This document shows, in pieces, positions 19,364-30,961 of a stretch of 60,258 bases of DNA. How positions within the stretch are numbered: the stretch's first letter is position 1; each line of letters starts with the position of its first letter. The notes under the pieces are model-generated. The model did no database searches. It had not been told where the DNA came from and was given only the letters and a program-made list of their open reading frames with translations. The position numbers and the translations under genes are program-made. This stretch comes from Mycobacterium sp. 852002-40037_SCH5390672 (GTDB lineage Bacteria > Actinomycetota > Actinomycetes > Mycobacteriales > Mycobacteriaceae): the NCBI RefSeq assembly GCF_001665875.1, contig NZ_LZTA01000047.1:1-60258 (forward strand), in the 5' to 3' direction.

Positions 19364-20038
19364 AAACTCGCTCGCCCGGACGTCTTCCACCCCCGCATCG
19401 TGCTGGCGGGTTGCCCGCCGCACCCCGGCGGCGACCCGGACGACGCGGGGCTGGTGCCCGCGCTACGTCAGCGTGGTCTGCACGCTCGCTGGCTGTCCTG
19501 GGACGATCCGGAAACCGCCAACGCCGATCTGGTGATCCTGCGGGCTGCCCCGGACGAAACCGATCGGCGCAACGAATTCCTGGCATGGATCCGGCGGGTG
19601 CGCCACCTGCTCAACCCGCCCGATGCGGTCGCTTGGAACCTCGATGAGCGGTATCTGCGTGACCTCGACAACGACGGGGTGCCCACGGTGCTTGACGGGC
19701 CGCCGGCCCGGTCCGGCGCCCAGGCGGCATTGATCTTCCTGGGCGGACAGCAGTCGCACGCCTGGCCGGTCGAGCCGGAGTTCGAGTCGTGGGACCTCGG
19801 CTACGCCGCGCTCGCGTCGGCCGCCGACCGCGCTGCAGTCGACGCCCGAGAGCTGCTGTACGCGCGTGCCGACGTGGCCGGCGATCGGCTGGTAGGGCTC
19901 GACCTGGTTGCGCCGGCGCTGGGCTGGCACCGGTTGGACCCCGCGGCCCGCGATCTCGCCCAGCGCCGGTTCGCCGTCGCGGTGGAGTCAGCCTGCGAGC
20001 GGCGCGGGCTCGGCCCGCTCTCGCATGGACGCCCATAG
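19361..20038 (+). CDS. Shortened ATP-grasp-like protein (Rv1455-like position)
   Basis: The 225-aa product resembles both ends of actinobacterial ATP-grasp (glutathione-synthetase-like) proteins. The N-terminal half has RWLSWDDP, ADLVILRAAPDETDRRNEFLAW and LLNPPDAVAWNLDERYLRDL. The C-terminal part has ALIFLGGQQSHAWPV, ELLYARADVAGDRLVGLDLVAPALGWHRLDP. The central lysine-containing nucleotide-binding region expected between them is largely missing: the N part runs almost directly from GVPTVLDGPP into ALIFLGG. ATP-dependent ligase activity is therefore doubtful. The last 51 bp overlap the convergent ctaA end. The reading frame is intact. Confidence 0.7.
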   Translation: MKLARPDVFHPRIVLAGCPPHPGGDPDDAGLVPALRQRGLHARWLSWDDPETANADLVILRAAPDETDRRNEFLAWIRRVRHLLNPPDAVAWNLDERYLRDLDNDGVPTVLDGPPARSGAQAALIFLGGQQSHAWPVEPEFESWDLGYAALASAADRAAVDARELLYARADVAGDRLVGLDLVAPALGWHRLDPAARDLAQRRFAVAVESACERRGLGPLSHGRP

Positions 20039-20941
20039 CGCCGCGGTGGCCGCGGTGCACGCCGCGGCCCCGGCCACGTGCAGGGCGACCAACACCGCGG
20101 GAACCCCGGTGTAGTACTGCGCGGTGCCGACGGCGGCTTGGGCGAACACCAGCACCAGCAGCACCGCCAGCCGCAACAGGACGGGCCGGGCGGCACGCAC
20201 CGCCAGCAACCCGAAGCCCAGCCCCACCAGCAGCGCCAGGTAGGCGATCAGCAACGAGGAGTGCACGTGCACCAGGGTGTCGACCTCGACCTTCAGCCGC
20301 GGCACCGTCCGGGTGGGGCTGCGATCACCCGCGTGCGGACCGGCGGCCGTCACCAGCGTGCCCGTGACCAGCACCGCGGCCAGGTTCAGGCCGGACAGCA
20401 CGGTCAGCGCGCGCAGCGGCCTGACCAGCCGCTCGCGAACCACTCCATCGTCGGGCTCGCCGATCTTGATGTAGAGCAGCACCGACAGCCACACCATCGT
20501 CATCGATGTCAGCAGGTGGATGGCAACCGTCCACCACAGCAGGCCGGTGCGCACGGTGATGCCGCCGATCACCGCCTGCACGACGGTGGACACCGGCATC
20601 AGCCAGGCATAGACCAGCACCTCGCGCCGTCGCCGCGCCCGGGTCACGGCCAGCACGGCCAGCGCCGCGGTGATCACCACGGCGAAGGTGACCATCCGAT
20701 TGCCGAATTCGACCGCCTGGTGGATGCGCGGCACCTCGGCGTGGGCCACCGGAACGAAGCTGCCCGGAAAGCACTGCGGCCAGGTGGGGCAGCCCAGCCC
20801 CGAGGCGGTGACACGGACGATCGCGCCGGTGACGGCGATACCGCCCTGGGTCAGGATGACGGCCACAGCGATGAGGCGCTGGACGCCCAGACTGGGATGG
20901 GGGAGCAGGTCCACCAACCGCAACAGCATTCGTCCAAGCAC
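19988..20941 (-). CDS. ctaA: Haem A synthase
   Basis: COX15/CtaA converts haem O to haem A for the aa3 oxidase. The 317-aa protein has about eight membrane helices. It carries the haem-ligand histidines expected of the family: HAEVPRIHQAVEFGNRM, TVAIHLLTSMTMVW, and VHVHSSLLIAYLA. GCPTWPQCFPG is the extracytoplasmic cysteine pair. It follows the ABC permease on the same strand after 64 bp and overlaps the opposing gene by 51 bp. It acts directly after CtaB. Confidence 0.94.
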   Translation of the reverse strand: MLGRMLLRLVDLLPHPSLGVQRLIAVAVILTQGGIAVTGAIVRVTASGLGCPTWPQCFPGSFVPVAHAEVPRIHQAVEFGNRMVTFAVVITAALAVLAVTRARRRREVLVYAWLMPVSTVVQAVIGGITVRTGLLWWTVAIHLLTSMTMVWLSVLLYIKIGEPDDGVVRERLVRPLRALTVLSGLNLAAVLVTGTLVTAAGPHAGDRSPTRTVPRLKVEVDTLVHVHSSLLIAYLALLVGLGFGLLAVRAARPVLLRLAVLLVLVFAQAAVGTAQYYTGVPAVLVALHVAGAAACTAATAALWASMRERAEPAPLAG

Positions 20942-21005
20942 GGCCCGATCCTAAGCCACCGAAACTACGGCTTGTAGTACGGCGGTCGCGAGCCCGCCCG
21001 ACCCG

Positions 21006-21797
21006 TCAGGTGAAGCGGAACCAGCGCAGCGCGCTCAGTGCGCCCACCGCGCCCCACGCCAGCAGAACGATGACCCCGAACCAGTCCACCGACATGGTCA
21101 TGGCCTGCGAGAGCGCCTCGGTGAGCGCGCCCGACGGGGTCAGCCGTGCCGCCAGCTTGACCGCCGTCGGGGTTATCCCGGTTTCCAGGGTCAGCGCGCC
21201 CAGGCCGGCGAAGACGAACCACATCAGGTTGGCGACCGCGAGCACGATCTCCGCGCGCAGCGTCCCGCCGAGCAGCAGTCCCAGGGCGGCGAAGACCACG
21301 GTGCCCAGCGCGATGACCGCCCCACCCAGGGCCAGGGCCGCCGGCGCGGGTCGCCAGCCGAGCGCAAAACCAATGGCGCCCAACAGAATTGCCTGCAAGA
21401 ACACCACCGTGACCACGGCCAGAGACTTGCCCGCGATGATGCCCCACACCGGAAGCGGGGTGGCCCCCAGCCGCTTGAGCGCGCCGTAGCGCCGGTCGAA
21501 GGCCACCGCGATCGCCTGCCCGGTGAACGCCGTCGAGATCACCGCCAGCGCCATGATGACCGGGGTGAAGGTGGCCGCGCGGTGCTGGCCGAACGAGCCG
21601 AGTGGCAGCAGCGTGAGCCCGACCAGCAGCGTGATCGGGATGAACATGGTCAGCAGCAGCTGTTCGCCGTTGCGCAGCAGCAGCTTGAGCTCCAAACCGA
21701 ACTGCGCGGCAAGCATTTTCGGCACCGCGCTGGGCCGCGGGTCGGGAGCGAAGGTGCCCTGGGGGAAGACGCTCGATCCAGTCTTGTTGTCCGTCAA
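21006..21797 (-). CDS. ABC-2 type transporter permease
   Basis: The 263-aa protein has six hydrophobic segments in the DrrB/ABC-2 pattern, preceded by a cytosolic helix (KMLAAQFGLELKLLLRNGEQL). AFDRRYGALKRLGATPLPVW is the typical coupling loop. The start is taken as TTG 21797, which overlaps the ATPase stop (TTGA) and gives the M. tuberculosis Rv1457c length (~261). The reading frame continues upstream only because it runs inside the ATPase gene. Substrate unknown; an antibiotic or lipid exporter is plausible. Confidence 0.88.
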   Translation of the reverse strand: MTDNKTGSSVFPQGTFAPDPRPSAVPKMLAAQFGLELKLLLRNGEQLLLTMFIPITLLVGLTLLPLGSFGQHRAATFTPVIMALAVISTAFTGQAIAVAFDRRYGALKRLGATPLPVWGIIAGKSLAVVTVVFLQAILLGAIGFALGWRPAPAALALGGAVIALGTVVFAALGLLLGGTLRAEIVLAVANLMWFVFAGLGALTLETGITPTAVKLAARLTPSGALTEALSQAMTMSVDWFGVIVLLAWGAVGALSALRWFRFT

Positions 21798-22765
21798 GGC
21801 CGTAACTTCCTGCCGGTGAGGTCGAGGAACACATCCTCGAGGCTGCGTTGCTCGACGCGCATGTCGGTGGCCAGCACGTCGATCCGCGCGCACCAGGCCG
21901 TGACGGTCGCCAGCACCTGGGGGTCGACGTGACCCTCGACCAGGTACTCGCCCGGCGTCACCTCGGTGGCTTTGTAGTCCTCCGGCAGGGCCGAGGACAG
22001 CAGGGACAGATCGAGGCGCGGCGGTGCGCTGAACCGCAACTGGTCCTTGGCCCCGCTGCGCATCAGCTCCGCCGGCGTGCCCGAGGCCACCGTCGCCCCG
22101 TGGTCGATGATCACCAGCCGGTCGGCGAGTTCCTCGGCTTCCTTGAGCTGATGCGTGGTCAGCACCACCGTCACACCGTCGCGGCGCAGGGCGTCGATCA
22201 GTTCCCACACCAGCAGGCGGGCGTGGGCGTCCATGCCCGCGGTGGGCTCGTCGAGGAACACCAGCTCGGGGCGGCCGACCAGCGCACACGCCAGCGCCAG
22301 CCGTTGCTGCTGGCCGCCGGAGAGCCGGCGATAGGTGGTCCGCGCGGCGTCGGTGAGGCCCAGCGTGTCCAGCAGCCACGCGGGGTCCAGCGGGTCGGCG
22401 GCGTAGGCGGCCACCAGGTTGAGCATTTCTCCCGCGCGGGCCGCGGGGTAGCCGCCGCCGCCCTGCAGCATCACCCCGATACGTGCCCGCAGCCGGGTGT
22501 TGTCGGCGATCGGGTCCAGGCCGAGCACCTCGATGGTGCCGGCGTCCGGGCGGACGAAGCCCTCGCACATCTCGACCGTCGTCGTCTTCCCCGCGCCGTT
22601 GGGGCCGAGCAGGGCCAGCACCTCGGCGGCGTGCACTTCGAGATCGAGGTTGGAGACGGCTTCGATGGCGGTCGCGCCGGATCCGTATTTCTTGGTGACC
22701 CCGCGCAGCCGCACCACTGTGTCAGGGGATTCGCGCGATTCGCGGACGGGACAGGCCGAGCTCAC
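21794..22765 (-). CDS. ABC transporter ATP-binding protein
   Basis: The 323-aa ATPase has Walker A LLGPNGAGKTTT (~residue 53), signature RLSGGQQQRLALACAL, Walker B LVFLDEPTAGMD and the switch LTTHQLKEAEEL. A ~90-aa C-terminal extension follows, as in DrrA-type exporters. It is the partner of the downstream permease, with which it overlaps, and it overlaps the mptB stop by four bases. Equivalent to Rv1458c. Confidence 0.93.
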   Translation of the reverse strand: MSSACPVRESRESPDTVVRLRGVTKKYGSGATAIEAVSNLDLEVHAAEVLALLGPNGAGKTTTVEMCEGFVRPDAGTIEVLGLDPIADNTRLRARIGVMLQGGGGYPAARAGEMLNLVAAYAADPLDPAWLLDTLGLTDAARTTYRRLSGGQQQRLALACALVGRPELVFLDEPTAGMDAHARLLVWELIDALRRDGVTVVLTTHQLKEAEELADRLVIIDHGATVASGTPAELMRSGAKDQLRFSAPPRLDLSLLSSALPEDYKATEVTPGEYLVEGHVDPQVLATVTAWCARIDVLATDMRVEQRSLEDVFLDLTGRKLRP

Positions 22766-24468
22766 GTGGAATCAGCGTAGGCGTCACGCGCCGGGGCCGG
22801 TCGGGGGGTCGGCGGAGTCTTCGGCGGTGCCGCCGTGTCGATGCCCGGTTGGCCGTTCGATTCGTTGCCCTCGACCGGCGGGCGACGCCACGGCAGGCGG
22901 GTGTAGGTCAACGCGATGAGTACCACCACGATGACGGTGCTGGCCACGGTGGCGTCGATGATCTGGAACAGCGCGAACCGGTCGCCGTTGGCCGTCGGGC
23001 CGAAGATCCCGACGACCAGGCTGATGACGATGGCTGCCACGCGGAAGCCGGTACGGGTCGCCCAGGCGGCCAGCGGGATGATGGCCCACAGCAGATACCA
23101 GGGCTGCACGACGGGAAACAGCAGCACCGTGATGCCCAGCGCGACACCCAGTCCGCCGATCGGGTGTAGCCGGCCGCGCAAGACGGCCAGCAGCAACCAG
23201 GCGACCATCACCGTGATGATCAGCACGCCGATCGCACGGGTCAGCCCCAGCACCGCGGTGGTGTGATCGCCCAGGCCAAGCAGGATGCCCACCTGCCCGG
23301 TGCCCAGCGCCAGCAACGTCGGCGGCGACATCCAGCTGCGCACCACGTTGGCGGTGCCCAGCGTGTAGATCCAGCCGAATCCGAGGCCGCTGGCCCACCC
23401 CACCAGCGCCATCACCGCCAGCGACAACGCCGCCATGCCGCCGCCCGCCAGCAGCAGGGCGCGCACGGTGCCACCGAAGCGGTAGGCCAGCGCCATCGTG
23501 ACGAAGCCCAGCGCCAGCAGCGACGGCAGCTTCACCTGCGACGACAACACGATCAGCACAGCGCCGGCCGCCAGCATCCCCAGCGGTTCCCAGTCCGGGC
23601 CAAATCGCTTCCACGACGCGGGCAGCAGGCGCGGTGCATCGATGCCGCGCAACGCGAATTCCGCCCCGGCCAGCATCAGCCCCAGCATCAGCGCCTCGTT
23701 GTGCGCGCCTGCCACCAGATGCATGATCAGCAGCGGATTGGCCGCACCCAGCCACAGCGCGCTGACCTCCACGACCCCGCAGCGCCGGGCCAGCCGCGGT
23801 GTCGCCCACACGATCAGTCCCACCCCCAGCAGCTCCACCAACCGGTGACACAGCACCGCGGCGACGATGTTCTCCCCGGTGATCGCCGAGATGCCGCGCC
23901 CGATCCACAAGAACAGCGGCCCATAGGGTGCGGGCGTCTCACGCCAGAGCGTCGGCACCGACAGCGTGAAGATGTGGGACAGGCCGAGCCCCGAGGCCGG
24001 GCCCACCCGGTAGGGGTCAAGCCCCTCCAGGGAGATCTGGCTTTGCGCCAGATAGGAGTAGACGTCCTTGCTGTACATCGGCGGGGCGATCAACAGCGGC
24101 AGCACCCACAGCAGCAGGGTGCGGTCCAGGTCGCCGCGCGACATCCGCCGGTTTCCCAGCGCGAACCGGCCCAGCATCAACCATGCCAGCGCCATCATGA
24201 CCGCGCCCGTCGTGGTCATGGTCAACGACACGGTCTGGATCCGCGACGGCAGGTTGAGCAGCCGCACCCCGAAGGTGGGGTCCTGCACCACGGGCCGGGC
24301 GCCGGCGCCCAGCGCGCCGATCGCCATCACCATGGTGCCGGCGGCGCCGAACAGGCGGGTGCGGCGCAGCGCGGTGAGCTCGGTATCGTTCAGCGGCGAG
24401 CCCACTGTTTGCTCGTCGCCGTGCAGACTCGCGATCGACGAGCTCAGCGTGTGGTGGCGGGCTGCCAT
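22762..24468 (-). CDS. mptB: Alpha-(1->6)-mannopyranosyltransferase B
   Basis: MptB is a polyprenyl-phosphomannose-dependent GT-C enzyme that starts the mannan core of lipomannan and lipoarabinomannan. The 568-aa protein has about 12-13 membrane helices. The GT-C loop after the second or third helix, SKDVYSYLAQSQISLEGLDPYRVGP, contains the Asp expected for catalysis. LGAANPLLIMHLVAGAHNEALM is also a family block. The hydrophilic C-terminal tail is rich in Pro, Thr and Asp. It is first in an apparent operon mptB-ABC ATPase-permease-ctaA. Confidence 0.92.
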   Translation of the reverse strand: MAARHHTLSSSIASLHGDEQTVGSPLNDTELTALRRTRLFGAAGTMVMAIGALGAGARPVVQDPTFGVRLLNLPSRIQTVSLTMTTTGAVMMALAWLMLGRFALGNRRMSRGDLDRTLLLWVLPLLIAPPMYSKDVYSYLAQSQISLEGLDPYRVGPASGLGLSHIFTLSVPTLWRETPAPYGPLFLWIGRGISAITGENIVAAVLCHRLVELLGVGLIVWATPRLARRCGVVEVSALWLGAANPLLIMHLVAGAHNEALMLGLMLAGAEFALRGIDAPRLLPASWKRFGPDWEPLGMLAAGAVLIVLSSQVKLPSLLALGFVTMALAYRFGGTVRALLLAGGGMAALSLAVMALVGWASGLGFGWIYTLGTANVVRSWMSPPTLLALGTGQVGILLGLGDHTTAVLGLTRAIGVLIITVMVAWLLLAVLRGRLHPIGGLGVALGITVLLFPVVQPWYLLWAIIPLAAWATRTGFRVAAIVISLVVGIFGPTANGDRFALFQIIDATVASTVIVVVLIALTYTRLPWRRPPVEGNESNGQPGIDTAAPPKTPPTPRPAPARDAYADST

Positions 24469-24576
24469 CAGAGCAGCGTAGCCGCCGGATGGAAAGGGTC
24501 AGCGCCTCGCCGTTGGTGTGAGCAGCGCAACGCCAGGACAGGGGACCCTTGGTGGACCGATCCCCGGAATTGCGTC

Positions 24577-24591
24577 ACACTGGTGTTGTGA
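24577..24591. promoter_or_regulatory. SufR operator on the sufR start
   Basis: ACACT-GGTGT-TGTGA matches the ACACT-N5-TGTGA motif reported for mycobacterial SufR. It covers the GTG start at 24588, so transcription probably begins at or next to the start codon. CACACT at 24576-24581 would then be the -10. Bound SufR would cover the start site and repress the whole suf operon when its Fe-S cluster is intact. Operator function is inferred from motif and position. Confidence 0.75.
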
Positions 24592-25415
24592 AAATCCGAA
24601 CCAGCCTCGATGGGGCCGCTGGGGTCGGCGTCGCCGGTACCGGCGCCGTCGACGGTACCTCGGATGGCCACACCCGCCGCGCGATCGTGCGACTGCTGCT
24701 GGAATCCGGATCGATCACCGCCGTCGAGATCGGTGACCGGTTGGGCCTGGCGGCCGCCGGTGTGCGACGCCACCTCGACGCCCTGATCGAGGCCGGCGAT
24801 GCCGAGTCCACGGCGCCCGCGGCGTGGCAGCAGGTGGGACGCGGGCGTCCCGCCAAGCGCTATCGGCTCACCGCGGCCGGGCGGGCGAAGCTCGACCACG
24901 CCTACGACGACCTGGCGGCGGCGGCCATGCGGCAACTCCGTGAGATCGGTGGTGAAGAGGCGGTGCAGGCGTTCGCCCGGCAACGGATCGACGCCATTCT
25001 GGCCGACGTTCCCGCCGCCGACAGCGCGGCGGACAGCGACGTCGAAGCCGCCGCCGACCGGATCGCCACCGCGCTGACCAAGGCCGGCTACGTCACCACC
25101 ACCACGCAGGTCGGTGGGCCGATTCACGGCGTGCAGATCTGTCAGCACCACTGCCCGGTGTCCCACGTCGCCGAGGAATTCCCCGAGCTGTGCGACGCCG
25201 AACAGCAGGCCATGGCCGAGGTGCTGGGGACCCACGTCCAGCGGTTGGCGACCATCGTCAACGGCGATTGCGCCTGCACCACGCACGTACCCCTGACTCA
25301 GGCATCCAGCACGGCGGCCAGCCCGCGCCGCGCCGTCGACGATGCAGAGCGCAGCGATGAGGAGGAGCGGCGCCACATGACCGACACCACGAGCATCAAA
25401 GGAGCGTCTCGATGA
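24588..25415 (+). CDS. sufR: SufR, Fe-S-sensing repressor of the suf operon
   Basis: The 275-aa ArsR/DeoR-type regulator has a winged helix at ~residues 30-90 ([26 protein letters not shown], with [12 protein letters not shown] as the wing). The C-terminal cluster ligands are [19 protein letters not shown] and GDCACTTH. Loss of the cluster is known to relieve repression. GTG 24588 is chosen because it lies within the operator and gives a length near M. tuberculosis SufR (268). The stop overlaps the sufB ATG (ATGA). Confidence 0.93.
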   Translation: MKIRTSLDGAAGVGVAGTGAVDGTSDGHTRRAIVRLLLESGSITAVEIGDRLGLAAAGVRRHLDALIEAGDAESTAPAAWQQVGRGRPAKRYRLTAAGRAKLDHAYDDLAAAAMRQLREIGGEEAVQAFARQRIDAILADVPAADSAADSDVEAAADRIATALTKAGYVTTTTQVGGPIHGVQICQHHCPVSHVAEEFPELCDAEQQAMAEVLGTHVQRLATIVNGDCACTTHVPLTQASSTAASPRRAVDDAERSDEEERRHMTDTTSIKGASR

Positions 25416-26860
25416 CACTCACACCCGAGGCCAGCAAGACGGCGACCGCGCCGCTGACCCAGGAAGAGGCGATCGCCTCCCTGGGGCGGTACGGCTACGG
25501 CTGGGCGGACTCCGACGTCGCCGGGGCCAGCGCCCAGCGCGGCCTGTCCGAGGCCGTGGTCCGCGACATCTCGGCGAAGAAGAACGAGCCCGAGTGGATG
25601 CTGCAGACCAGGCTCAAGGCGCTGCGCATCTTCGATCGCAAGCCCATGCCGGGGTGGGGTTCCAACCTCGACGGCATCGACTTCGAGAACATCAAATACT
25701 TCGTGCGCTCCAGCGAGAAGCAGGCGGCGACGTGGGACGATCTGCCCGCCGACATCAAGAACACCTACGACAAGCTGGGCATCCCGGAGGCCGAGAAGCA
25801 GCGGCTGGTCTCCGGTGTCGCGGCCCAGTACGAGTCGGAGGTCGTCTACCACTCGATCCGTGAAGATCTGGAACAGCAGGGCGTCATCTTCCAGGACACC
25901 GACACGGCGTTGCGGGAGCACCCGGAGATCTTCCAGCAGTATTTCGGCACCGTGATCCCGGCCGGGGACAACAAGTTCTCCGCGCTGAACACCGCGGTGT
26001 GGAGCGGCGGCTCGTTCATCTACGTGCCGAAGGGCGTGCACGTCGACATCCCGCTGCAGGCTTACTTCCGGATCAACACCGAGAACATGGGTCAGTTCGA
26101 GCGGACGCTGATCATCGCGGATGAGGGCTCCTACGTGCACTACGTCGAGGGCTGTACCGCTCCCATCTACAAGTCGGATTCGCTGCACTCGGCGGTGGTC
26201 GAGATCATCGTGAAACCCAATGCGCGCGTTCGCTATACGACCATCCAGAACTGGTCGAACAACGTCTACAACCTGGTCACCAAGCGGGCCCGCGCCGAAG
26301 CCGGTGCCACCATGGAGTGGATCGACGGCAACATCGGATCGAAGGTCACCATGAAGTACCCGGCGGTCTGGATGACCGGCGAGCACGCCAAGGGTGAGGT
26401 GCTCTCGGTCGCCTTCGCCGGCGAAGACCAGCACCAGGACACCGGTGCGAAGATGCTGCACCTGGCGCCGAACACGTCGAGCAACATCGTGTCCAAGTCG
26501 GTGGCCCGCGGCGGCGGCCGCACCTCCTACCGAGGCCTGGTGCAGGTGAACAAGGGTGCGCACGGATCGCGTTCCAGCGTGAAATGTGATGCGCTGCTGG
26601 TCGATACGATCAGCCGCAGCGACACCTACCCCTACGTCGACATCCGCGAGGACGACGTCACCATGGGCCACGAGGCCACCGTGTCCAAGGTCAGCGAGAA
26701 CCAGCTGTTCTACCTGATGAGCCGCGGCCTGACCGAGGACGAGGCGATGGCCATGGTGGTGCGCGGCTTCGTCGAGCCGATCGCCAAGGAACTGCCGATG
26801 GAGTATGCGCTGGAGCTCAACCGGCTGATCGAGTTGCAGATGGAGGGCGCCGTCGGATGA
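25412..26860 (+). CDS. sufB: SufB, Fe-S scaffold subunit (no intein)
   Basis: SufB forms the SufBC2D scaffold on which clusters are built. The 482-aa protein is an uninterrupted SufB: YGWADSD at the N-terminus, [45 protein letters not shown] with the conserved Cys, and the C-terminal [21 protein letters not shown]. tuberculosis SufB (846 aa) contains an intein. Nothing is inserted here at any conserved block. It starts at ATG 25412, overlapping the sufR stop. Confidence 0.97.
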   Translation: MTLTPEASKTATAPLTQEEAIASLGRYGYGWADSDVAGASAQRGLSEAVVRDISAKKNEPEWMLQTRLKALRIFDRKPMPGWGSNLDGIDFENIKYFVRSSEKQAATWDDLPADIKNTYDKLGIPEAEKQRLVSGVAAQYESEVVYHSIREDLEQQGVIFQDTDTALREHPEIFQQYFGTVIPAGDNKFSALNTAVWSGGSFIYVPKGVHVDIPLQAYFRINTENMGQFERTLIIADEGSYVHYVEGCTAPIYKSDSLHSAVVEIIVKPNARVRYTTIQNWSNNVYNLVTKRARAEAGATMEWIDGNIGSKVTMKYPAVWMTGEHAKGEVLSVAFAGEDQHQDTGAKMLHLAPNTSSNIVSKSVARGGGRTSYRGLVQVNKGAHGSRSSVKCDALLVDTISRSDTYPYVDIREDDVTMGHEATVSKVSENQLFYLMSRGLTEDEAMAMVVRGFVEPIAKELPMEYALELNRLIELQMEGAVG

Positions 26861-28064
26861 CCGGCGACAATCTGACCTCAGCTCTGGAGAAGCCGTCGAA
26901 GGGGAGTTCGCTTGCTGCATTGAATAAGGGGGAGCTGTTCTCCTCGTTCGATGTGGACGCGTTCGAGGTCCCGCACGGCCGTGACGAAATCTGGCGGTTC
27001 ACCCCGTTGCGCCGGCTGCGTGGCCTGCACGACGGCTCGGCGCGCGCCACCGGCAAGGCCGAGATCAGCGTCAGTGAGCAGCCCGGCCTGCGGGTGGAGA
27101 CCGTGCGCCGCGGTGACGAGCGCCTCGGACAGGGTGGCGTGCCGACCGACCGTGTTGCGGCGCAAGCGTTTTCGTCGTTCAACTCGGCGACCTTGGTCAC
27201 CGTTGAGCGCGACACCCGCATCGCCGAGCCGATCGGCGTCACCGTCACCGGTCCCGGTGCGGGCGCGGTGGCCTACGGGCACTTGCAGATTCGGGTATCC
27301 GAGCTCGCCGAGGCGGTCGTCGTCATCGACCACCGGGGCAGCGGGACCTTGGCCGACAACGTCGAATTCGTCGTCGACGACGCCGCCCGGCTCACCGTGG
27401 TGTGGCTTGCCGACTGGGCCGACGACGCCGTGCACGTCAGCATGCAGCACGCCAAGCTGGGCAAGGACGCGGTGCTGCGCCACGTCGCCGTCACGCTCGG
27501 TGGCGAGGTGGTGCGGATGACCGCCAACGTGCGGTATACCGCCCCGGGCGGGGACGCCGAGCTGCTGGGCCTGTACTTCGCCGACGACGGGCAGCACCTG
27601 GAGTCGCGGCTGCTGGTGGATCACGCCCAGCCCGACTGCAAGTCCAATGTGCTGTACAAGGGTGCGCTGCAAGGCGATCCGGAATCCGCGCTGCCCGACG
27701 CGCACACCGTCTGGATCGGCGACGTGTTGATCCGCGCCGAAGCCGCCGGCACCGACACCTTCGAGGTGAACCGCAACCTGGTGCTCACCGACGGGGCACG
27801 CGCGGACTCGGTGCCCAACCTGGAGATCGAGACGGGCGAGATCGTCGGCGCCGGACACGCCAGTGCCACCGGCCGTTTCGACGACGAGCAACTGTTCTAC
27901 CTACGCTCCCGCGGCATCCCCGAGGAGCAGGCGCGCCGCCTGGTGATCCGCGGCTTCTTCGCCGAAATCATCTCCAAGATCGCGGTGCCCGAGATACGCG
28001 AACGCCTGACCGCAGCCATCGAACACGAACTGGCCTTAACGGAAAAGACGGAAACAACAGCCTC

Positions 28065-28068
<4 letters not shown>
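26857..28068 (+). CDS. sufD: SufD, Fe-S scaffold subunit
   Basis: SufD pairs with SufB in the SufBC2D complex and is needed for iron entry. The 403-aa protein shows [12 protein letters not shown] near residue 40 and the beta-helix region [19 protein letters not shown]. It also has [17 protein letters not shown] with the conserved Cys, and the C-terminal [20 protein letters not shown]. Both ends overlap neighbours by four bases (ATGA), so sufB-D-C are translationally coupled. Confidence 0.96.
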
Positions 28069-30138
<2,070 letters not shown>

Positions 30139-30140
30139 CA

Positions 30141-30635
30141 TTGCGTCTCGAGCAGATGTACCAGGACGTGATCCTGGATCACTACAAGCACCCGCAGCAC
30201 CGCGGGCTGCGGGAGCCATTCGGCGCCGAGGTGTTCCACGTCAACCCCGTCTGCGGTGACGAGGTCACCCTGCGGGTCACGCTGTCCGAGGACGGCGACA
30301 CCGTCGCCGACGTGTCCTATGACGGGCAGGGCTGTTCGATCAGCCAGGCGGCGACCTCGGTGCTCACCCAACAGGTGATCGGTCAAAGCGTCGGCGAGGC
30401 GCTCAAGACCATCACCGCGTTCACCGAGATGGTGTCCTCGCGTGGCACCGTCGAGGGTGACGAGGACGTGCTGGGTGACGGGATCGCCTTCGCCGGTGTG
30501 GCCAAATACCCTGCGCGCGTGAAATGTGCGCTGTTGGGGTGGATGGCGTTCAAGGATGCTTTGGCCAAGGCTTATTCGGGCGAAGAAGCAGACTTTCAGG
30601 AGGTTACAGATGAGCGAAGCCACCGCACAGGGTGA
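30141..30635 (+). CDS. sufU: SufU, zinc-dependent sulfurtransferase
   Basis: SufU accepts persulfide sulfur from SufS in Gram-positive and actinobacterial SUF systems. The 164-aa protein keeps the zinc-site cysteines in HVNPVCGDEVTL, DGQGCSISQAATS and ARVKCALLGW, and the SufU-specific longer insert between them. The TTG at 30141 is the start that gives MRLEQMYQDVILDHYKHP, two bases after the sufS stop. The 3' end overlaps sufT by 26 bp in another frame. Confidence 0.95.
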   Translation: MRLEQMYQDVILDHYKHPQHRGLREPFGAEVFHVNPVCGDEVTLRVTLSEDGDTVADVSYDGQGCSISQAATSVLTQQVIGQSVGEALKTITAFTEMVSSRGTVEGDEDVLGDGIAFAGVAKYPARVKCALLGWMAFKDALAKAYSGEEADFQEVTDERSHRTG

Positions 30636-30957
30636 CGAATTCCTTGCCGACCTCGAGGAGGCGATGCGTGACGTCGTCGACCCCGAACTCGGCATCAACG
30701 TCGTCGATCTGGGACTCGTCTACGGGCTGAACGTCGAGGCGGGCGACGACGGAACCGTCGCCCTGATCGACATGACGCTGACGTCGGCGGCCTGCCCGCT
30801 GACCGATGTCATCGAAGACCAGTCACGCAGCGCGCTGGTGGGCGCCGGTCTGGTCGACGACCTGCGGATCAACTGGGTGTGGAACCCGCCGTGGGGTCCG
30901 GACAAGATCACCGAGGACGGCCGCGAGCAGCTGCGCGCCCTCGGGTTCACCGTCTGA
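30610..30957 (+). CDS. sufT: SufT, DUF59/MIP18-family Fe-S assembly protein
   Basis: The 115-aa protein belongs to the DUF59 family that helps deliver clusters. It carries MRDVVDPELGINVVDLGLVYG, the family hallmark DPE.....V.LGL. SAACPLTDVIEDQ holds the functional Cys, and INWVWNPPWGPDKIT follows. ATG 30610 lies inside the sufU 3' end. The preceding AGGAGG at 30598-30603 is a strong ribosome site, which supports this start. It is the last gene of the SUF operon. Confidence 0.95.
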   Translation: MSEATAQGDEFLADLEEAMRDVVDPELGINVVDLGLVYGLNVEAGDDGTVALIDMTLTSAACPLTDVIEDQSRSALVGAGLVDDLRINWVWNPPWGPDKITEDGREQLRALGFTV

Positions 30958-30961
30958 GTCA

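Noticed and set aside
21798..22568. N-terminal extension of the ABC permease
   Set aside because: It lies inside the ATPase gene in another frame; TTG 21797 gives the family length.
25412..26860. Intein in SufB
   Set aside because: The coding frame is continuous and of normal extein length.
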